From assembly GCA_029204225.1 (NCBI GenBank), contig CM055092.1, positions 101,150,433-101,214,432 on the forward strand: a stretch of 64,000 bases of DNA, in the 5' to 3' direction. Source of the stretch: Diphasiastrum complanatum (Eukaryota > Streptophyta > Lycopodiopsida > Lycopodiales > Lycopodiaceae). Shown one piece after another: positions 22,601 through 28,819 of this stretch (the stretch's first letter is position 1; each line of letters begins with the position of its first letter). The translations under genes and the position numbers were made by a program. The notes beneath the pieces are model-generated. The model was given only the letters and a program-made list of their open reading frames with translations. It searched no databases and had not been told where the DNA came from.

Positions 22601-24262
22601 TTGCTGAGTTTTCTTCACTTTCTTTTTCTTTTGTGCTTTCCATTACGATGAAAAGCCCATGGGCTGGGCACAATGCCCTTTGGGCCTTACGACATTCATT
22701 CAGCGAAAAACCCATGGGCTCGTCGCGGTAAAGAAAAATTGCAATTATGCTAAATATTGAGCAAAAATGAATTAAACGTATTATGGAAGGAGCCGAATAG
22801 AGGCCATTCTACCCGGTAAGGATTTCCAGAATTTTTTTAGGCGAGGCCCGGAGGGGCCGTGCCTAAAATTTTTTGAAAATCCGAACCGGGCAAAATGGCC
22901 TCTGCCCGGCCCCTTCCATTGAGTAATGGATTTTTGGACCCTTTTTAAACCAATCCTTAGCTGCCATGTTTTTTTTTTTAAAAACAGGTGATTATTCTGC
23001 TTTTTAATCTGTTCAGAAATGGGTAGAATAGTCACCAAAAATCCATTACGTATAGGATAAGGCCCCCGTCCGGAGGCCTTCCGCGCCTGGGAGGCGCCTC
23101 GGGCGGCAGAATAGTCACCAAAAATCCATTACGTATAGGGTAAGGCCCCCGGACGCCTTCAGCGCCTAGAGGCGTCCGAGGGCGGCAGCCCGAGGCGCCT
23201 CCCAGGCGCGGAAGGCAAGGGCCTTCCCCTGCCGTGACAATCGATGATTTCTTTTTTTTTTCCTAAAAATAACCCGCGATTTACTAAAAGTAATAAGTTT
23301 ATGATTTCAGGCTTTTAAAAAATACTTTTTAATAATAATAAGAGTACCTTACAAAGTGTAATGCACTTTTGATTGTGTCTAAAAATAATAATAATGATAT
23401 TGTGGCTTTTAAGGTGTGATATTGTGACTTTTAAGGTTTCAGATTAAAAAAAATCACTAAGTTGTTACTAAATCAAGGATATCATTAGTAACACGATAGA
23501 TCGAGCAACAGCCTTCTCGAGACTTCAGCTACTTATATACATAAAAACCTTCCTAGTACTTCTCAGTACTTTTTTCACAAATTTGATATCCAGAAAATCC
23601 TGATTGTTGGTTTTTGAGCTAAGGGCATGATGTAGACCATGTGAACAATGTAAAAGACACTTCTGTGCAGTTTCTAAAGATAAATTCAGGGACTGCAATA
23701 TTTTTACGCCATCGAAAGTCCTGACACCTGGGACTATGCCGCATTTGTGAACCTCAACCCGAGGGCTGGTACTCACCATCTGCTGCTGCAGGAGGTGGAA
23801 AAGAAGCAGGATAAGGAAGAAGCCAAGGCAAAATCCCAACCAATGTCCTTCTATGGACCAATTCACTTCTTACACCCCTGCTGCATTTACCCGAGCTTCT
23901 GTGAATTGATGGCATTTCCACTACAAAATCCAACAATAAGAATCAATCAGCCTTAGGCAATCTTTAACAGGCGTGAGGTGAAATTTTACATTCACATACA
24001 CAATACTTAGAAGTGGAAGTAATAGTAGTAACAGCCTTGCTTGCTAACCCGCTTGTAATTGAATGCTTTTTTGCAGCAGTTGAAGCGCAGTGAGGCTTCC
24101 AAAGCTAGAATCCGTAAAGGAAGTAGTCTTCAATTGGGCTTGAATTTTTGCAGCTGCTGCTGAAATGTGCACGTTTGATGAGTTCGGAAAGCATGGTTGG
24201 GTGCTGCTACGCAGAGGGACCCGATAAGCAAAGAGGCGCATCCCCAGAGGGAGGACAGGCAT
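4550..24262 (-). CDS. PPD: PsbP-domain-containing thylakoid-lumen protein, five exons, 3' part beyond window
   Basis: Spliced host gene encoding a nuclear, chloroplast-targeted PsbP-domain protein. Members of this family sit in the thylakoid lumen, and several assist assembly or regulation of photosystem complexes; the role of this one is not known. Five exons (24262-24049, 23920-23777, 22428-22363, 22201-22121, 4636-4550) have GT-AG borders, all join in phase 1 and give 197 codons without a stop. The protein has a transit-peptide-like N-terminus, a twin-arginine lumen signal ([16 protein letters not shown], then AAAD), then the PsbP start [33 protein letters not shown] and [20 protein letters not shown]. 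The pattern ITxLGxDFTxxxSFG is like Arabidopsis PPD3, but the subfamily is inferred from memory. Family members are roughly 230-290 residues, so the C-terminal third lies left of position 1. Intron 4 is about 17.5 kb. Confidence 0.85.
4904..4959 (-). repeat. A2 3' LTR stub
   Basis: Reverse complement of the first 56 bases of the A-family LTR (starting AGTTATGGACT), preceded on the minus strand by a purine run TCGAGAAG that fits a polypurine tract. Beyond this the similarity stops abruptly. Confidence 0.7.
5010..5290 (-). pseudogene. Chromodomain C-terminus of element A2
   Basis: The minus strand reads [20 protein letters not shown], the core of a retrotransposon chromodomain (usual form EYLVKWxGxPxExATWE), then a tail [15 protein letters not shown] ending LAVV and a stop. 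The same tail ([15 protein letters not shown]) precedes A1's 3' LTR at 13640-13720, which ties the two copies together. Upstream of it no integrase is visible. The open frame continuing to 5857 is hydrophobic repeat sequence, not a recognisable protein. Confidence 0.65.
6697..6708 (-). promoter_or_regulatory. Primer-binding site of A2 (tRNA-iMet type)
   Basis: The reverse complement reads TGGTATCAGAGC, the standard plant initiator tRNA-Met primer site, immediately next to the 5' LTR. Confidence 0.75.
6709..7004 (-). repeat. A2 5' LTR, truncated at its outer end
   Basis: Matches the 3' two-thirds of A1's LTR in reverse. The outer part of the LTR is missing; 7005-7069 is unrelated sequence separating it from A1's LTR, which starts head-to-head at 7070. 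Confidence 0.65.
7070..7511 (+). repeat. A1 5' LTR
   Basis: 442 bases from AGTTATGGACTCGG to TATTCGTAACT. The unusual ends AGTTA and TAACT form a perfect 5-base inverted repeat and replace the usual TG and CA. A TATA box (GGCTATAAGTAGGG) lies near 7320. The start is supported by three other copies of the same terminus (13772, and reversed at 4959 and 20521). Confidence 0.75.
7512..7523 (+). promoter_or_regulatory. A1 primer-binding site
   Basis: TGGTATCGGAGC follows the LTR directly. It differs by one base from the initiator tRNA-Met complement seen in A2. Confidence 0.75.
7524..8211 (+). other. A1 untranslated leader
   Basis: Between primer site and gag start. It includes a T-run at 7740-7756 and pyrimidine-rich sequence in which the overlapping open frames are not protein-like. 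No gene seen. Confidence 0.5.
8212..8882 (+). pseudogene. A1 gag, N-terminal half, fused to B-family gag
   Basis: The ATG at 8212 ([19 protein letters not shown]) starts a gag with a coiled-coil-like N-terminus, a Pro/Phe/Gly-rich linker (about residues 60-105) and the conserved retrotransposon gag core [16 protein letters not shown], then [14 protein letters not shown]. After FMELI at 8876-8882 the reading switches to B-family DNA, in a different frame from B's gag. Zinc knuckle and the rest of A's gag are lost at this junction. Confidence 0.75.
8883..9867 (+). pseudogene. B1 gag, first copy
   Basis: Homologous to B2 gag codons from about 36 to the zinc knuckle. Contains [20 protein letters not shown] and ends [20 protein letters not shown] small change near 9500 (GATGATATCAG for GATGACTATCAA in B2) shifts the frame, and TAA at 9604, TAG at 9670 and TAA at 9682 replace CAA, CAG and CAA of B2. 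Confidence 0.8.
9881..10960 (+). pseudogene. B1 gag, second copy
   Basis: Restarts at the [20 protein letters not shown] segment that is codons 7-26 in B2. Open to 10691, where a deletion of about 13 bases (GATATGCTTGATTCAG) shifts the frame. A one-base insertion in the A-run near 10780 adds another shift. The zinc knuckle [14 protein letters not shown] is at about 10885-10930. Confidence 0.8.
10961..11773 (+). pseudogene. B1 protease and start of RT
   Basis: Open frame with the aspartic protease core [14 protein letters not shown] (around 11155-11195) and GRDWLYSLG, then the linker to RT ending VSKPPYRVS. It stops at TGA 11771-11773, where B2 has CGA. Confidence 0.8.
11774..13241 (+). pseudogene. 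B1 reverse transcriptase and RNase H
   Basis: Same frame as the preceding part. RT motifs: [47 protein letters not shown] (catalytic DD at about 12203). A 24-base in-frame deletion removes TNLLKGKG of B2. RNase [50 protein letters not shown] at 13052-13054 replaces the Trp codon of B2. The frame reaches the junction at about 13241, where sequence flips to the inverted leader. Confidence 0.85.
13264..13275 (-). promoter_or_regulatory. Inverted B-family primer-binding site
   Basis: The minus strand reads TGGTATCAAAGC next to the inverted LTR, and is followed by about 20 bases of the B leader (GCCATCTCCATCCTAGGG) before the junction. Confidence 0.8.
13276..13633 (-). repeat. Inverted B-family LTR of B1 (5' LTR)
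   Basis: Full 358-base reverse complement of the B2 LTR, with about seven differences. Being next to the primer site, it is a 5' LTR in minus orientation. It ends at 13633 and element A resumes directly. Confidence 0.9.
13634..13771 (+). pseudogene. A1 polyprotein C-terminal tail and polypurine tract
   Basis: Reads [20 protein letters not shown] then a stop, matching the tail in A2. TCGGGGAG just before 13772 fits a polypurine tract for A1's 3' LTR. Confidence 0.65.
13772..13852 (+). repeat. A1 3' LTR, first part (split by B2)
   Basis: Matches the first 80 or so bases of the A1 5' LTR from AGTTATGGACTTGGC to AGCAGGCCCTGG, where B2 is inserted. The LTR continues at 20145. Confidence 0.8.
13853..14210 (+). 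repeat. B2 5' LTR
   Basis: Starts TGTTACGAGCTCGTAAC, itself a perfect palindrome apart from the first base, and ends ATCTATTACA. It has TG and CA ends. Compared with the 3' LTR there are two substitutions (T for C in ACAGATAGG, G for C in GCTAGGAGG). Confidence 0.95.
14212..14223 (+). promoter_or_regulatory. B2 primer-binding site
   Basis: TGGTATCAGAGC, complementary to the 3' end of plant initiator tRNA-Met, one base after the LTR. Confidence 0.9.
14224..14982 (+). other. B2 untranslated leader
   Basis: About 760 bases, rich in AGAG and CAG motifs, between primer site and the gag start. No coding sequence recognised. Confidence 0.7.
14983..17688 (+). CDS. B2 gag-protease-RT, ended by an in-frame TAG
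   Basis: 901 codons from [15 protein letters not shown]. Gag core with [14 protein letters not shown] and [17 protein letters not shown] knuckle at residues 345-358 ([14 protein letters not shown]); aspartic protease core [12 protein letters not shown] with catalytic Asp at 437/438; RT with [32 protein letters not shown] and LDD catalytic Asp at 784/785. The last sense codons are WESAQ, then TAG where B1 has CAG in the same context, so the stop is a C-to-T change. The start follows the long leader and is the first ATG of the frame. The normal product would be one gag-pol polyprotein cut by the protease. Confidence 0.9.
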   Translation: MTTPQGPDQPPERGFDELETEALAYRKGKEPMEVEEQEQFAEELDELVTKEQFLQLVTEVDELKLALANFKSSVDDSFAELKNLILSSAKGSLPSTSQLSPSPLPSVSGETLRSHPSVFKDLKPPTFNGEEKDRNADILQTFLSKWKNIHALKQTPDHLQAIEASLSLGPMAYKWWLNLQETGQTPRSWKVFEEAFLREFLPENELDRAWEAWERTVMDKSLIQYISQYREAILKIKNMDDYQKIRGFVRGLKDEYKVEVQKNSPTTLEQALKYAQIYDDSVGRKRAKQQPLSEQLPQKDFQFKKKFLKRKKEDKFKGEAPQKHPSLIQPLKPDDFEKAKQERLCFVCMGKGHTVRQCPKGPFTKNDKKDKKQVHLVQTVCFPSDSAASEIKVYHEDHEHCCQLTSAMLARPFSFGPHDLVRMHGKVGNQSVRVMVDDGATHNFINHTLVKKLKLSEVPSQHRYIVSLAKGEDKKIWETMVSKLNLGIQGYQDEINFQIMHLDRTDIVLGRDWLYSLGPSLHINYQENTLSFQHKGREIQLHGEHDVPNSPMVCSSELCQLIGDEDHQVFLCDFQFIPEVSISSSIQQKISKLETLLSKFKDVFPEDLPHGLPPSREVDHVINLVPGTAPVSKPLYRVSRTEDEEITRQLTDYLGKGQIQTSSSPWASPVLLVKKKEGSMRLCVDYRALNKVTIKNKYPMPRADELFDQLDGAKFFSKIDLRSGYHQVRIKSEDVSKTAFRTRHGHYEFKVMPFGLTNAPATFMTLMNSVLRPYLGKFVVVFLDDILVYSKTRKEHLKHLRKVFRLLRKHKLYAKQSKCEFFVEEVAYLGHIISSDGIKMDPNKVKAILSWLRPQNILELQIFLGLAGYYRRFVKEYAQIAVPMTNLLKGKGKEFIWESAQ
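17689..18414 (+). pseudogene. B2 RNase H segment between two in-frame TAG codons
   Basis: Continues the polyprotein frame without shift. [20 protein letters not shown] is the RNase H start, [18 protein letters not shown] and [17 protein letters not shown] the rest. An acidic linker follows, and TAG at 18412-18414 closes it after FKWK. The next segment resumes in the same frame at once. Without stop read-through this part is not translated. Confidence 0.85.
18415..19770 (+). CDS. B2 integrase and chromodomain
   Basis: Same frame as gag-RT, with a natural stop TAA at 19768. Integrase zinc-binding part ([17 protein letters not shown] then CQKCQV), DDE core with Asp in [10 protein letters not shown], Asp in [10 protein letters not shown] and Glu in [10 protein letters not shown], then the GPY/F region [15 protein letters not shown]. 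The C-terminus [10 protein letters not shown], then [19 protein letters not shown], is a chromodomain, which in chromoviruses steers integration towards chromatin marks. All catalytic residues are present; the defect lies upstream in the two TAG codons. Confidence 0.9.
   Translation, partial: YSIQDEYLLYRDRVCVPNSEDYRQQVLYECHDNPSAGHPGIQKTYELLRRQFFWPSMKKDVHQYVTSCQKCQVNKAERLKAGGLLHPLEIPAGKWESISMDFIVGLPKTQKGNDAIWVTVDRLTKMAHFIPTKTTVRAPELARLFVDGLFKLYGLPSGIVSDRDSKFTGNFWRAVFHHLHTKLNMSTTDHPQTDGQTERVNQVLEDMLRAYVSKRQTNWEEYLSILEFAYNSTKHSATGYSPFMLMYGFQPRSPTAVGFKQEKVEAARNFLEDLNKMIEHAKRSIRQSQDRARHYADPHRRDVQFSTGEKVYLRVPVDSKTLKSGVCAKLSPRYCGPFTISRRLGEVTYELELPHSSKVFPVFHVSQLRKALTRSDNLVGDSVLVLPLDPQQPPHEPEEILDSRETQTRHTLYREYLVKWNDQPVENATWERGSVLRRIFPDFFLEDQDGS
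19769..19781 (+). promoter_or_regulatory. B2 polypurine tract
   Basis: AAGGGGGAGGGAG directly before the 3' LTR, the expected plus-strand priming site. It overlaps the stop codon of the polyprotein. Confidence 0.9.
19782..20139 (+). repeat. B2 3' LTR
   Basis: 358 bases, TG to CA, followed by CCTGG, the second copy of the target-site duplication. Confidence 0.95.
20145..20462 (+). repeat. A1 3' LTR, second part
   Basis: Continues A1's LTR after the B2 insertion; includes GGGTATAAGTAGGG and CAGCTGATGATATGG and ends TTCGTAACT like the 5' LTR. Confidence 0.8.
20463..20521 (-). repeat. Inverted first 59 bases of an A-family LTR
   Basis: The minus strand starts AGTTATGGACTTGGCTCATT and runs 59 bases, abutting A1's LTR end on one side and the LINE on the other. 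A remnant of another A copy or of a rearrangement. Confidence 0.65.
20522..21290 (+). pseudogene. Non-LTR retrotransposon (LINE) reverse transcriptase relic
   Basis: One frame with several stops shows the LINE RT motifs in order: [12 protein letters not shown] (usual DFxKAFDSI), [20 protein letters not shown] (usual GVKQGxPLSPxLF), [15 protein letters not shown] (catalytic YxDD), then [20 protein letters not shown]. The 3' part ([12 protein letters not shown]) appears after a frameshift near 21050. Endonuclease and ORF1 are absent. No poly-A tail or target duplication was found. Confidence 0.85.
21291..22120. other. Intron sequence without recognised genes
   Basis: End of intron 4 nearest exon 4. 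An open stretch on the plus strand at 21504-21686 has no recognisable domain. I found no further PsbP exon here. Confidence 0.4.
22121..22201 (-). CDS. PPD: PsbP-domain gene exon 4
   Basis: 81 bases between acceptor ttgtttgcag/GCT and donor ACTAATG/gtacca. It encodes [20 protein letters not shown] followed by GDTNTN, the next strands of the PsbP fold, where Arabidopsis relatives read TAFYP and then SNVSV. Phase 1 at both ends. The following intron runs about 17.5 kb, to 4637. Confidence 0.85.
22363..22428 (-). CDS. PPD: PsbP-domain gene exon 3
   Basis: 66 bases between acceptor tttgtcagtgcag/ATT and donor CCAGAAG/gttgaa. It encodes [20 protein letters not shown] and on into PEG, the first strand region of the PsbP fold (usual pattern: Y-x-D-x-x-x-G-Y-S, then P-x-G-W). 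Both borders are phase 1: a G from exon 2 makes Asp, and the last G joins GC of exon 4 to make Gly. Intron 3 is 161 bases; intron 2 (1,348 bases) contains the fold-back cluster. Confidence 0.85.
22783..22919. repeat. Fold-back (MITE-like) element in intron 2
   Basis: Two arms of about 60 bases are reverse complements with a few mismatches. The left arm begins ATGGAAGGAGCCGAATAGAG and the right ends CTTCCAT; the loop is GC-rich (GAGGCCCGGAGGGGCCGT). No coding capacity. Resembles fold-back MITEs; no superfamily assigned. Confidence 0.7.
22923..23049. repeat. MITE-like unit with 15-bp terminal inverted repeats
   Basis: GTAATGGATTTTTGG at 22923-22937 and its perfect reverse complement at 23035-23049 bound 127 bases of AT-rich sequence. 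It abuts the fold-back element to its left. Confidence 0.6.
23025..23216. repeat. 83-bp tandem repeat and nested GC-rich palindromes
   Basis: The 44-base segment starting AGAATAGTCACCAAAAATCC recurs at 23025 and 23108. A perfect 29-base inverted repeat pairs 23076-23104 with 23188-23216 (GCCTTCCGCGCCTGGGAGGC and on), and inside it GGACGCC/GGCGTCC (23151-23177) forms a second hairpin. Strikingly GC-rich in AT-rich surroundings. Confidence 0.75.
23777..23920 (-). CDS. PPD: PsbP-domain gene exon 2 (twin-arginine lumen signal)
   Basis: 144 bases between acceptor ggattttgtag/TGG and donor GATG/gtgagt. It completes a Val codon with exon 1 and encodes 48 residues. [16 protein letters not shown] is a twin-arginine motif followed by a hydrophobic stretch, then Pro and Ala-rich sequence ending AAAD, a plausible thylakoid processing site. 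This matches the Tat-dependent lumen import known for PsbP-type proteins. Phase 1 at both ends. Confidence 0.8.
24049..24262 (-). CDS. PPD: PsbP-domain gene exon 1 (chloroplast transit peptide)
   Basis: Coding part of exon 1, 71 codons plus one base. I chose the ATG at 24262 ([13 protein letters not shown]); a second in-frame Met eight codons in is an alternative. The frame stays open further upstream, but there it runs through microsatellite and duplicated sequence, so an earlier start is unlikely. The product is rich in Ser, Ala and basic residues with almost no acids, as expected of a transit peptide. The donor is CAAGCGG/gttagc. Reading through would hit TAG at once, so splicing is required. 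Intron 1 is 128 bases. Confidence 0.7.
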
Positions 24263-24335
24263 GGACAGAGTAAGCAAGCTGTGGGACTGAAACGAGTAGA
24301 TGCAAAGGCGAGGAGGAGGAGTGAGAGTGGGAGCA

Positions 24336-24373
24336 GCGCATATTGGACAGTGCAACGCTACGCGTTCCATCCT

Positions 24374-24411
<38 letters not shown>

Positions 24412-24883
24412 TCTCTCTCTCTGGAAGTGGCCAGGCAAGGATGAAATCGGGTGGATACGGGGAGACGGCAGAGGCACTCGTCGCGCATATTGGACAGTGC
24501 AATGCTACGCGTTTCATCCTTTTCTTTCACACTCTCTCTCTCTCTCTCTCACTCACTCACTGGCCAGGCAAGGATGAAATTGGGTGGATACGGACCAGGT
24601 AGCGGGCGTGAACACGCCTGCTACCGTGTGTAGCAGGTGGCCTTCACGCATCGAGCCGCCCTGCGGCGAGGTGCGTTGAAGGCTGCATGCTACAGGGTAG
24701 CAGGCCTGCCCATGCCTGCTAACGGGCATAATTTATTATTTGGGCCCTTCAACTACCGTTCAGTTGACAGGTTGTTACACTATTGCTATGAACGTTTGTG
24801 TTTAGAGCCAATGAAAATGTGTCAGTTGTCCACTATCAGCCCAAATGCAAATTATGGGGAGACGGCAGGAGGCACTCGTCGCA
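24336..24883. repeat. 147-bp tandem duplication with microsatellites, second copy split by a 262-bp insert
   Basis: Copy 1 (24336-24482) and copy 2 (from 24483) both begin GCGCATATTGGACAGTGCAA and share GGCCAGGCAAGGATGAAAT. Each carries its own microsatellite (GT then CT tract at 24380-24421 in copy 1; CT tract and ACTC repeats at 24530-24560 in copy 2). Copy 2 breaks at about 24593 and its end (GGGGAGACGGCAGGAGGCAC) resumes at 24856, so 24594-24855 looks inserted; that insert begins with a palindromic GC-rich part (24600-24725). The block lies 75-620 bases upstream of the PsbP-domain start codon, in its 5' UTR or promoter. Confidence 0.75.
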
Positions 24884-24899
24884 ATTAGCAGCTGAACTG

Positions 24900-24906
24900 T
24901 ATATAG
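24900..24906 (-). promoter_or_regulatory. Possible TATA box of the PsbP-domain gene
   Basis: CTATATAC on the minus strand, about 640 bases upstream of the start codon. Position is plausible only with a long 5' UTR; weak evidence. Confidence 0.2.
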
Positions 24907-24909
24907 TGG

Positions 24910-26035
24910 AAGACTAGAAATTCATCCCCTCCAAAGTAAGTCATCCAAAAAATTGACCATAAAGTAATGTTGTACAAGTTTTTTATGGTTTTTATTAACC
25001 ATTAAAAAAATTCCTCATTCCAAAGGGCTGAGTGAAGCTAGTTAGTTTATAATAGGATGTTTGGCACGAGAACATTTCCATGCAAGAGTAAGAAGACCAA
25101 CCAATTTCAAAATGTAACAGGGGAATTTATTTTCACAAGAATGTTAGGGCATTACCTTTTTGTAGTGTTGTCCTCTTGAGCTCATCATAAATCAAGCCTA
25201 GTAAGGAAGCCTCCTTATATGCAAATTGATGCTTTATGAGGAAAAGCTTCAAGATGAGGGAGCTTCACTTTAAAAGGATTGCATGTTCAATGAGAGTTCT
25301 TGTCCAACGTCGCACACCCAATGCAGGCATGACTCCCGTGACTTATTTAAGCCTACTCTTATGTGATGTCAAGTGACTCCTACCCTCAACCTATCAAGGT
25401 GCGGCTTTTCTATCTGGTGCTTTCCCAAATGTGATGATAAGTGGCTCCCATAAGGGATTAGTTCACTTTAAGAGATGACTAGGATAGTCATCACAAATCG
25501 TGTATTGTGTTCAAGGAAAAGGAAATTTTTGTGGGACGTAGTTTCAAAAACACAACAAATGTGCTCACTATTTATCTGTTTTGTACATGCTACTTATTGA
25601 ATCAATCATACAGTTTTATTGTATTCAGTATTATGTCAGAACAAATGAATACTTCTCGGTTCTATTGTAAATTGATTACGTTCTCTTACAGTTACGTCCG
25701 AACTATCAATATTTCGAATATTTACTCTGTTATTGTTTGTCGATGAAATCAATCCAACCGATTCTGATAATTTCAAAGTTAGAATCAATCAAAATTGACG
25801 TGGCGATTCTCACAATAGATTTGTTCGATTTTGATGAAGCATCTTTCACCAGAGCCCGATAGTAACATCTATCGAATGCACTTTTCTCTATTAAGCATCC
25901 TTTCCTTCTTCCAACATGACATCAGAGCAACAATTTTCGGTATCAAATCTTTATCAGATTGCTTGTTGTTAGCGTTCCTGACTTTTATTATTCTACAATC
26001 CTGAATCTTTGACTGTGGATTCGATAATTGCTTTT
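24910..26035. other. Gene-free stretch upstream of the PsbP-domain gene
   Basis: No protein or RNA gene recognised. Mostly AT-rich with short open frames only. Near 25917 the plus strand reads TGACATCAGAGC, two bases off a primer site, but no matching LTR was established. Confidence 0.4.
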
Positions 26036-26039
26036 GACT

Positions 26040-26660
26040 CTATGTTGGCTTCTGATTCAATAGTTTAGAGCTTTTCTTCTTATGACACTTGGAGCCTTTG
26101 TTTACATTTAGAGCATGTGATGCCGAATTTGAAGAGCTGTCTACGCTTCGATTATCTTCTTGCAACAACATAGAGATTACTCTGGAGAGAGTTAAATTTG
26201 AGTGTGTCCTTATGATCATCACCCAGTTTTTGTATGTAGGTGGCAAGCTCGATAGCAATGTCATGATTGTATCTTAATTGTCAATAGTTGATGCGATAGC
26301 TGCCATCTGCCACAAGAGATTCTTAAGTTGGTTAATGTGATTCTGAAGAGAATCATCATTAGACATTTTGAGCGAGAAGAATTTTCTTCTAAGATGCAAC
26401 TTCAAAGTCACGTCCCTCACATTATATAGTGTATGTCTCATATTTCTTTGAAGTTTGAACTTCAGATACATGACCAGTTTGTGTATCTAATATATTGAAA
26501 ATGATTAGCGTGAAAGCTTTACCATCCTTCAATTTCCATTTTGAGTCGGATGTGTCATCTTCAAATTTTACTTCGATACTTGTGTATGCTAATTGAAAAT
26601 CAATAACAAGCAAATGCAGTTGCAATTACACCTTAATCTCATGTTCAAGACATGAATGAA
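26040..26660 (-). pseudogene. Ty1/copia gag relic
   Basis: Three overlapping frames read in order DVTLKLHLRRKFFSLKMSND, HINQLKNLLWQMAAIASTI, then MTLLSSLPPTYKNWVMIIRT and LTLSRVISMLLQEDNRS, the standard copia gag (UBN2-type) arrangement (RLxxKLxxLKMxEG, then LLxSLPxSY). Stops and frame changes separate the parts. Downstream KGSKCHKKKSSK is where the zinc knuckle would begin. It is a different family from C1 and C3. Confidence 0.8.
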
Positions 26661-26796
26661 ATGAGTATTAAAAAGCATAAGTAGATAATGCTTGATTTCT
26701 GGATTTTAGAGCAATGTAGAATTTTCGATAGGATGAATAAGATCATTGCACTCAAAAAGGGCATGAATACTTATATAGACTGATTCATTGTTATTT

Positions 26797-27457
26797 TGTC
26801 GCGAACAGATTGGTTTCACGAATAGATTCTTTTCATTTAGTTTTCTTTTGTGGAAGCTTTCAAGATCCTAGGCATGCAACTACAGATCACAAAACATAAA
26901 TCATTCTAGCAACCAAGACAACGAAAATCAAAGAGATGGACAAGAGAGAGCGACTGTATTATCAATTTTTGGGTTTGGAGTGAGATGATCAGTGTCTCGC
27001 TCGTTGGCGGCCTGACACTCAGCTCTATCGCTATGTTCTGCTCGTTGGCAGACTTTCATGCACAGCTATTTTCGTCTCTCTATCTTCTTGTTTTCTTTTC
27101 TTTTTCTTGCTCTATCTTGTGTTGATCCAAAACTGTGTTTATATCTCCATTGTGTCGAGTTTACAAGATAGCTAAACAGAGAATTACAAGAGTAGTTGAT
27201 GCTAATCAGCTAGTTAATTATTCTCTGTTATTGCTAACTCTTTTAGTTGAGCGTGAAATACAAGACACCACGCCCGTTGAGTTGCCAGCTGGCAGCACAA
27301 AATATTTTCTTTCATTTTCTTTTCGTTTCGTTTCGTGTCGTGTCTTTTGATCCTTGAGGTATGTTTGACTTTCGCAAATTGTTCGCCCTTCAACCTTCCC
27401 TTCGTTTCGTTTCGCTTCGCTTCATGACAAAATTGCAGAAGTTCACAATTTTTGACA
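26797..27457 (-). repeat. C2: solo-like LTR of the copia C family
   Basis: 661 bases on the minus strand from TGTCAAAAATTGTGAAC to CTGTTCGCGACA. It aligns along its length with the C3 5' LTR and with C1's LTR ends, including the shared CTCGTTGGC and CTTTCATGCA segments. No primer site follows, and the flanking 5-mers (CGAGA, TATTT) do not match, so neither a whole element nor a clean solo LTR is shown. The part near 27300-27425 is a run of TTTCG units. Confidence 0.8.
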
Positions 27458-27960
27458 CGAGATAACTTGTCCAAAGCTCTAGCTATGGCAAAGAGTTATG
27501 CTCATGAGAATCGTACCTATTGGGAATTTGAGAATGGAGACTGGGTGTATTTACTAGTCCCTTCGAAGTCAAAGGTGCTACGCACAAGAAAGTGCACCAA
27601 GTTATCTCCTAGGTATTGTGGACCATGGTTGATCATTAAGAAGGTGAGCCAAGTAACTTATAAGCTACAATTATTTGCGGGATGCAAGGTGCATCCAGTA
27701 TTCCATGTTAACAAATTGAAAAAATGTTTGCACGATGACGATAGCCTGGTAGAAGGTCTAGTGTCTCCTGAGGAGAAAGACACCACAGATTATGGTCCAA
27801 ACAAAATCCTAGATCGAAGGGAGCGACGATTGCGGATTCATCTCCTTCAAGAGCATCTAGTAACTTTGAAAGGGCATCCGTTGTCAGATGCTACCTAGGA
27901 GACGCGACAGGCGTTGCAGAAGTCTTACCTAGAGTTTGTCATTGAGGACCGATGACTTGC
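27458..27960 (+). pseudogene. H: gypsy integrase C-terminus and chromodomain-like tail
   Basis: An open frame to 27898 reads [34 protein letters not shown] (GPY/F module) and VTYKLQL, CKVHPVFHVNKLKK, then NKILDRRERRLRIHLLQEHL and VTLKGHPLSDAT, a chromodomain-like end with a stop (TAG) where Trp of the TWE motif is expected. The 5' part is missing; C2's LTR abuts it. GAGGAGGGAAGGA at about 27963-27975 is a polypurine tract. Confidence 0.8.
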
Positions 27961-27976
27961 TAGAGGAGGGAAGGAT

Positions 27977-28265
27977 TGTTAGAGCCCAGTTATGGCTCTA
28001 TCATGACCTTGTAGGGTCGAAGCTCTCGCGTAGTATAGCCCTCCCACCTGTCAACAAGGGTTAGATCACTAGATAGGTACCTAGCTATGCATAGATGCTA
28101 TTTTTAGTTAGTTTCCTACTTTCCCTTAACTCTACTCACCACTAACACTACTCTCCCTTAACTCTACTCCTCTACACTAACATTCATCATGATTGTAGGT
28201 GAAAGGAAGGGGATGATTAGAAAAGATGGAGGGAAAAGAATATTGAAGAGAGAGATAGAGGGAGG
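27977..28265 (+). repeat. H 3' LTR (right end uncertain)
   Basis: Starts TGTTAGAGCCCAG straight after the polypurine tract. Contains partly repeated CCCTTAACTCTACTC segments. I could not fix its end. Confidence 0.45.
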
Positions 28266-28269
28266 GTGG

Positions 28270-28819
28270 AGGTTAGCTCAAATGCACATTGTACATGCTA
28301 AAGGAGAAACATAAACTATTGAAACCAAAAAGCATAAACTTGGAAGCAATAGAAAACAACAAGAGCAATAGCAAGCATTGAATTGCAAATGAGGATGCTT
28401 CTCTTCCAAAATTGGTTGAGTTTCCTCCTTCTCATTAAACATGAAAATAGTGTACAAATGGTGCCTTTTAATAAAATGGGGAAGGCCCTTGCCCCTCAAT
28501 CTTATTGGCTAATATTCACAATGATCCTATCCATTCATCTTGGACCCAACTTGATCCAAGGGTCCACAAAAAGTACATTGGTAATCACAAGATTCATGTG
28601 AGTCCCAATTTGGACCCAACTCTAAAAAATAATCTCTAAGTTTAAAAATGACTTTGGGCCTCTAGTTTTATTTTAATTCCAAGGCCCAAGTCAAGTTTAT
28701 TTTATTTACAATTTACTTGCGTGCTCATTGGGCCATGGGCTTACGTGCAAAGAATGTCATGCCCTCGCAACACATTTTATTGAATGATTCTATTTATTTA
28801 CACTTTGTTGGGAATACCC
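28270..28819 (-). repeat. L: probable LTR on the minus strand
   Basis: The minus strand starts TGTTGGGGGTATTCCCAACA, a perfect short palindrome typical of LTR ends, with a TATA-like TATTAAAAGG about 350 bases in. The inner end is not defined and no partner LTR was seen. Confidence 0.4.

Noticed and set aside
24263..24517. Upstream extension of PsbP exon 1, with His-Thr repeats and an earlier Met
   Set aside because: The extension translates the CA/GA microsatellite and the 147-bp duplication, and has no transit-peptide or PsbP character.
25905..25930. Plus-strand LTR end and primer site (TGACATCAGAGC)
   Set aside because: Two mismatches to the primer, no LTR partner, and the copia gag nearby is on the other strand.
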